The notes beneath the pieces were generated by a model, which searched no databases, was not told the origin of the DNA, and was given only the letters and a program-made list of their open reading frames with translations. Shown in pieces: positions 61,792 to 64,000 of a stretch of 64,000 nt of DNA (its first letter is position 1; each line of letters starts with the position of its first letter). Source of the stretch: Streptomyces sp. V1I1 (GTDB taxonomy: Bacteria; Actinomycetota; Actinomycetes; Streptomycetales; Streptomycetaceae); the NCBI RefSeq assembly GCF_030817355.1, contig NZ_JAUSZH010000001.1, positions 2,908,501 to 2,972,500 of the forward strand, in the 5' to 3' direction. A program made the position numbers and the translations under genes.

Positions 61792-62454
61792 TCAGTCGGC
61801 GAGGCGGACAATGAAGAGATCCGCAGCGCTGGGGAGTTTGGGGTTCTTCGGATCGATCGTCCAGGGAACTCCGTCGCACGAGAGGCCGAGGATCGGCTTC
61901 TCGTCCTCGGCATCGTCGTTCTCCTTCGGATCCGGCTTGCCGGTCTCCTCCGGCGTTGGTTCGGGCTTGGGCTTGGGCGCTTCGAAGCTACAGCGGGGCT
62001 TGATCACGGCAGTAGCTCTCGCTATGGCATGCCGGCCTTCGGTCCCCGGGATCACAGACTCGCCAACCGTCCCAATGGTCCGCACCTTGACCGTGAACCC
62101 TTCCTCACCGTTGACGAGGCGCCCGCAGTCATTCAACTCCACTATCTCTGCGCCATTCCTGGCCGCGAAGTCCTCGGCCTTCCTGCACGCCGCGCCCTCG
62201 AGGAACCTCCGCCCGTCGAGGTAATGAGCCCACTCGAGAGGATTGAGGATGACCTTGAGCCACCCTGCCCGGAGCTGCTCCCTCGCATCCTGGGCAGCCG
62301 CCAATGCCGCCGCATCCGCTGCCGTCTGGGCGCCGTTACGCGTTGCAGCCGCCTGCCCCACTGCAAAGTAAGCGAACGCGAGAAAGAGCAGGCCCGCCAC
62401 CACCGTGATGTAGATGGGGAAGGCCTGCCCTGAATCGCTCCTGCGACGAAGCAT
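61792..62454 (-). CDS. TadE/TadG-like pilus assembly protein
   Basis: The 220-residue protein opens with the Tad-type segment 'SDSGQAFPIYITVVAGLLFLAFAYFAVGQAAATRNGAQTAADAAALAAAQ' characteristic of TadE/G minor pilins. An outer domain with two Cys pairs ('GAACRKAEDF', 'ELNDCGRL', 'KPRCSFEAPK', 'GLSCDG') and a Pro/Glu/Asp-rich strip follows. Its ATG overlaps the Flp pilin stop (TGATG). It is a likely minor pilin or pilus-base protein. Confidence 0.88.
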   Translation of the reverse strand: MLRRRSDSGQAFPIYITVVAGLLFLAFAYFAVGQAAATRNGAQTAADAAALAAAQDAREQLRAGWLKVILNPLEWAHYLDGRRFLEGAACRKAEDFAARNGAEIVELNDCGRLVNGEEGFTVKVRTIGTVGESVIPGTEGRHAIARATAVIKPRCSFEAPKPKPEPTPEETGKPDPKENDDAEDEKPILGLSCDGVPWTIDPKNPKLPSAADLFIVRLAD

Positions 62455-62711
62455 CAAGGCTTCTTCGGAGCACCACCCGTAAGCTCGGTGATCTTGGTTC
62501 CGATGGCGCCCGCGATCGACTGGCCGATCGTCGTGCCCGATACCGCCACTACGATCGCCACGACCACCACGATGATGCCCAGGTACTCGACCGCGGTCTG
62601 GCCCCGGTCGTTCGCCTGCTGGCGCTCCTTGACCCGCGTGACGGCCGTGTTCGCCCAGCTGCCGACGTACACCTTGGTGTTGATCGCGGACTTCAGCATC
62701 ACGTTGCCCAT
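62454..62711 (-). CDS. Flp-type pilin
   Basis: The 85-residue prepilin has a basic leader ('NTAVTRVKERQQANDRG'), a G|xxxxEY cleavage site ('RGQTAVEYLG') and a hydrophobic helix ('IIVVVVAIVVAVSGTTIGQSI'). The site is nearly identical to that in the toxin fusion (RGQTAIEYVG). GGAGGGGAACACC precedes ATG 62711. Its transcript starts near 62814 at the 7-2-7 promoter. It is the major structural subunit of the pilus, cleaved by the peptidase at 53.8 kb. Confidence 0.93.
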   Translation of the reverse strand: MGNVMLKSAINTKVYVGSWANTAVTRVKERQQANDRGQTAVEYLGIIVVVVAIVVAVSGTTIGQSIAGAIGTKITELTGGAPKKP

Positions 62712-62820
62712 GGTGTTCCCCTCCAGGTTCGGCCGACCGCTGGCCCGCCGACGCGTAAGTCTCTGTGGTGTCTCCCGCAACTCCGGCTTCCTCCTGGCCG
62801 GTGGCGCTTTCGACACGAGA

Positions 62821-62924
62821 AACGTACGCCGGAGCAACCGGCCCACTACAGGGTCCCAGGGCCCACTCCAGGGCCCAAAACGAGGATTGGGCCCTTCCCG
62901 TTCCGGCGTGGGTCCTTCGGCCCA
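62821..62924 (-). promoter_or_regulatory. Flp pilin promoter with two 7-2-7 operators and extra half-sites
   Basis: TGGGCCC-TG-GGACCCT (62850-62865), then 23 nt, then the -10 TACGTT (62821-62826). A second site, TGGGCCG-AA-GGACCCA, lies at 62909-62924, with lone GGGCCCA/TGGGCCC half-sites at 62871-62877 and 62888-62894 between them. This is the most elaborate of the five promoters. Confidence 0.75.
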
Positions 62925-62941
62925 TGCCCCGCTTCCCCCGC

Positions 62942-63991
62942 TCAGTCATGACCGCCGAGCCCCTTCCCGTTTCCCCCGTTGCCCGTGCCACGGACCGTGC
63001 CGAGCCACACCGCCACCGCTTCGCTGCGACTCGTACTGTGCAGCTTCGCGAAGATACGATTGATGTGGTTCTTGACGGTCTTCTCACTGATGAAGCAGGT
63101 GGCGGCGATCTGCTGATTGCTCATACCCGACGCGATCAGGTCCATCACCTCCGCCTCCCTCGAACTGAGCCCGAACTCCGCCCTGTTGCGAAGCTGCCCG
63201 GACCACCCTGCCACAGCTCGTTGCTTTTGCGAAGAGGACTGGCCAGGATTTGGTGGACCTGACACATCGGGTACAGCCTGCTGAGGCGATCCAGAGGGCC
63301 AGGACTGTGGCGGTTGGGGCGGTACGCCATGCGCAGTAGGAACCTGTTGGTACGGAGCGGCCAGCGCCTGGTCGCCGCCTGAATGCGGCAGCGTTGAGGC
63401 ATAGGACTGCCCCAGGCCTTCCGGGAGCGACTGCTCCTGCACTCCGTCCCGCACCTGGGCGAGGAGCGCGCTCGCGGCCGTCGCGGTGAAGGGGGCGCGA
63501 CCCTCCTTTATATCCCGTATCGCGCCCACGAGTTGCTCCGCTGTGAACTCCCCATGCACCAGGTACCCGCCCGCACCGAGACGCAGTGCCTCGCGGACGA
63601 TCTCGCTCTCCCGGCTGTAGGTCAGCATCACCACCGGCGCGACCTGAACCAGGTACGGCAGTACGGAAATGCCGTCCACCCCGGGCATTCGGACATCGAG
63701 CAGAACAACATCCGGCTGGTGGTGTTGTGCCATCTCGTAGGCCTGGCGGCCGTCGGCGGCCTCGGCGACGACCTCGATGTCGGCGCGGCCGGTGAGCAGA
63801 ACGGAGAGTCCCGCCCGTACCACCGGATTGTCGTCGGCAACCACGACTCTGAGGGCAGCCGTGGTGAAGGGGGCCTGGGAAGGATCGGGGAACGCAGCGG
63901 CCGGCGGGGGAAGGGGAACCTGCGCAGGGGTGTGCTCGGAGCGGAGCGGAGCGGTGTGTGAGGACGTGTGCTGAGACACGTGCGACGACAC
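62942..63991 (-). CDS. NarL/LuxR-type response regulator (5' end at window edge)
   Basis: The protein is at least 349 residues. A Pro/Ser/His-rich N-terminal tail precedes a receiver domain ('LRVVVADDNPVVRAGLSVLL', phospho-acceptor Asp in 'VVLLDVRMPGVDG', 'VVMLTYSRE'). An unusually long Gln/Pro-rich linker (about 80 residues) follows, then a LuxR HTH 'GLSSREAEVMDLIASGMSNQQIAATCFISEKTVKNHINRIFAKLHSTSRSEAVAVWL'. The frame stays open to the window edge, so the true start may lie outside. NarL-family dimers bind 7-2-7 sites, matching the operators of the pilus/toxin promoters. No kinase is in view. Confidence 0.9.
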   Translation of the reverse strand: MSSHVSQHTSSHTAPLRSEHTPAQVPLPPPAAAFPDPSQAPFTTAALRVVVADDNPVVRAGLSVLLTGRADIEVVAEAADGRQAYEMAQHHQPDVVLLDVRMPGVDGISVLPYLVQVAPVVMLTYSRESEIVREALRLGAGGYLVHGEFTAEQLVGAIRDIKEGRAPFTATAASALLAQVRDGVQEQSLPEGLGQSYASTLPHSGGDQALAAPYQQVPTAHGVPPQPPQSWPSGSPQQAVPDVSGPPNPGQSSSQKQRAVAGWSGQLRNRAEFGLSSREAEVMDLIASGMSNQQIAATCFISEKTVKNHINRIFAKLHSTSRSEAVAVWLGTVRGTGNGGNGKGLGGHD

Positions 63992-64000
63992 CGAGTGCTG

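Overview
The window is a high-GC chromosomal segment from a Streptomyces. The evidence is GC-rich third codon positions, frequent GTG starts, stop/start overlaps of the GTGA and ATGA type, a WhiB-like regulator, a class II GlpX, two fumarases of different classes, an oxyR-ahpCD locus and many anti-sigma and SpoIIE-type regulators. The order ispH - xseA - xseB - nitroreductase - DUF4245 - glpX - whiB-like - fumarase - fumC - DUF402 - SpoIIE phosphatase matches, from memory, the core chromosome of S. coelicolor. That comparison was not computed.

Layout. 1-8.0 kb: the end of a DUF4190-type membrane protein, a secreted subtilase, a threonine-synthase-like PLP enzyme, a cytochrome P450 with a divergent HxlR regulator and three likely operators, and a GlxA-type regulator divergent from a small monooxygenase. 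8.0-12.0 kb: a patchy accessory stretch with a beheaded YoeB toxin, a Fur regulator, an anti-sigma-type ATPase, and a 2.1 kb insert carrying a DUF234 ATPase. The insert is bounded by two diverged copies of the ychF 3' end plus terminator, with paired integrase-arm-like repeats just inside. 12-30.7 kb: housekeeping genes (ychF, ppgK, ispH, xseAB, glpX, a WhiB-like gene, both fumarases, catalase) and a large SpoIIE phosphatase preceded by a coupled 35-codon ORF. 30.8-48 kb: a class A penicillin-binding protein, an SPFH protein, a PadR/ABC/FtsX operon, oxyR-ahpC-ahpD, a Uma2 nuclease-fold protein, an AI-2E transporter, a secreted lytic transglycosylase, phoH, an isoprenyl transferase and an aldo/keto reductase. 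48-53.8 kb: a frameshifted winged-helix gene, a DUF2079 membrane protein, a three-gene operon of single-pass Pro/Ala-rich proteins, and a TnsA-like relic.

53.8-64 kb is the most interesting region. It holds Flp/Tad-type pilus genes (prepilin peptidase, Flp pilin, TadE/G-like protein, an OmpA-domain protein, lipoproteins) and a NarL/LuxR-type response regulator. It also holds a 542-residue protein that fuses a Flp-pilin-type cleavage and membrane segment to a HINT domain and a C-terminal toxin-like domain, followed 3 bp later by a probable immunity gene. Five promoters here share one architecture: a 7-2-7 palindrome TGGGCCC-N2-GGGCCCA, then 22-23 nt, then a TASGNT -10 element. They precede the prepilin peptidase, a lipoprotein, the pilin-toxin fusion, a frameshifted gene and the Flp pilin operon. 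Together these look like one regulon, probably run by the adjacent response regulator, that couples a Tad pilus to a polymorphic toxin.

No tRNA, rRNA or CRISPR array was recognised.
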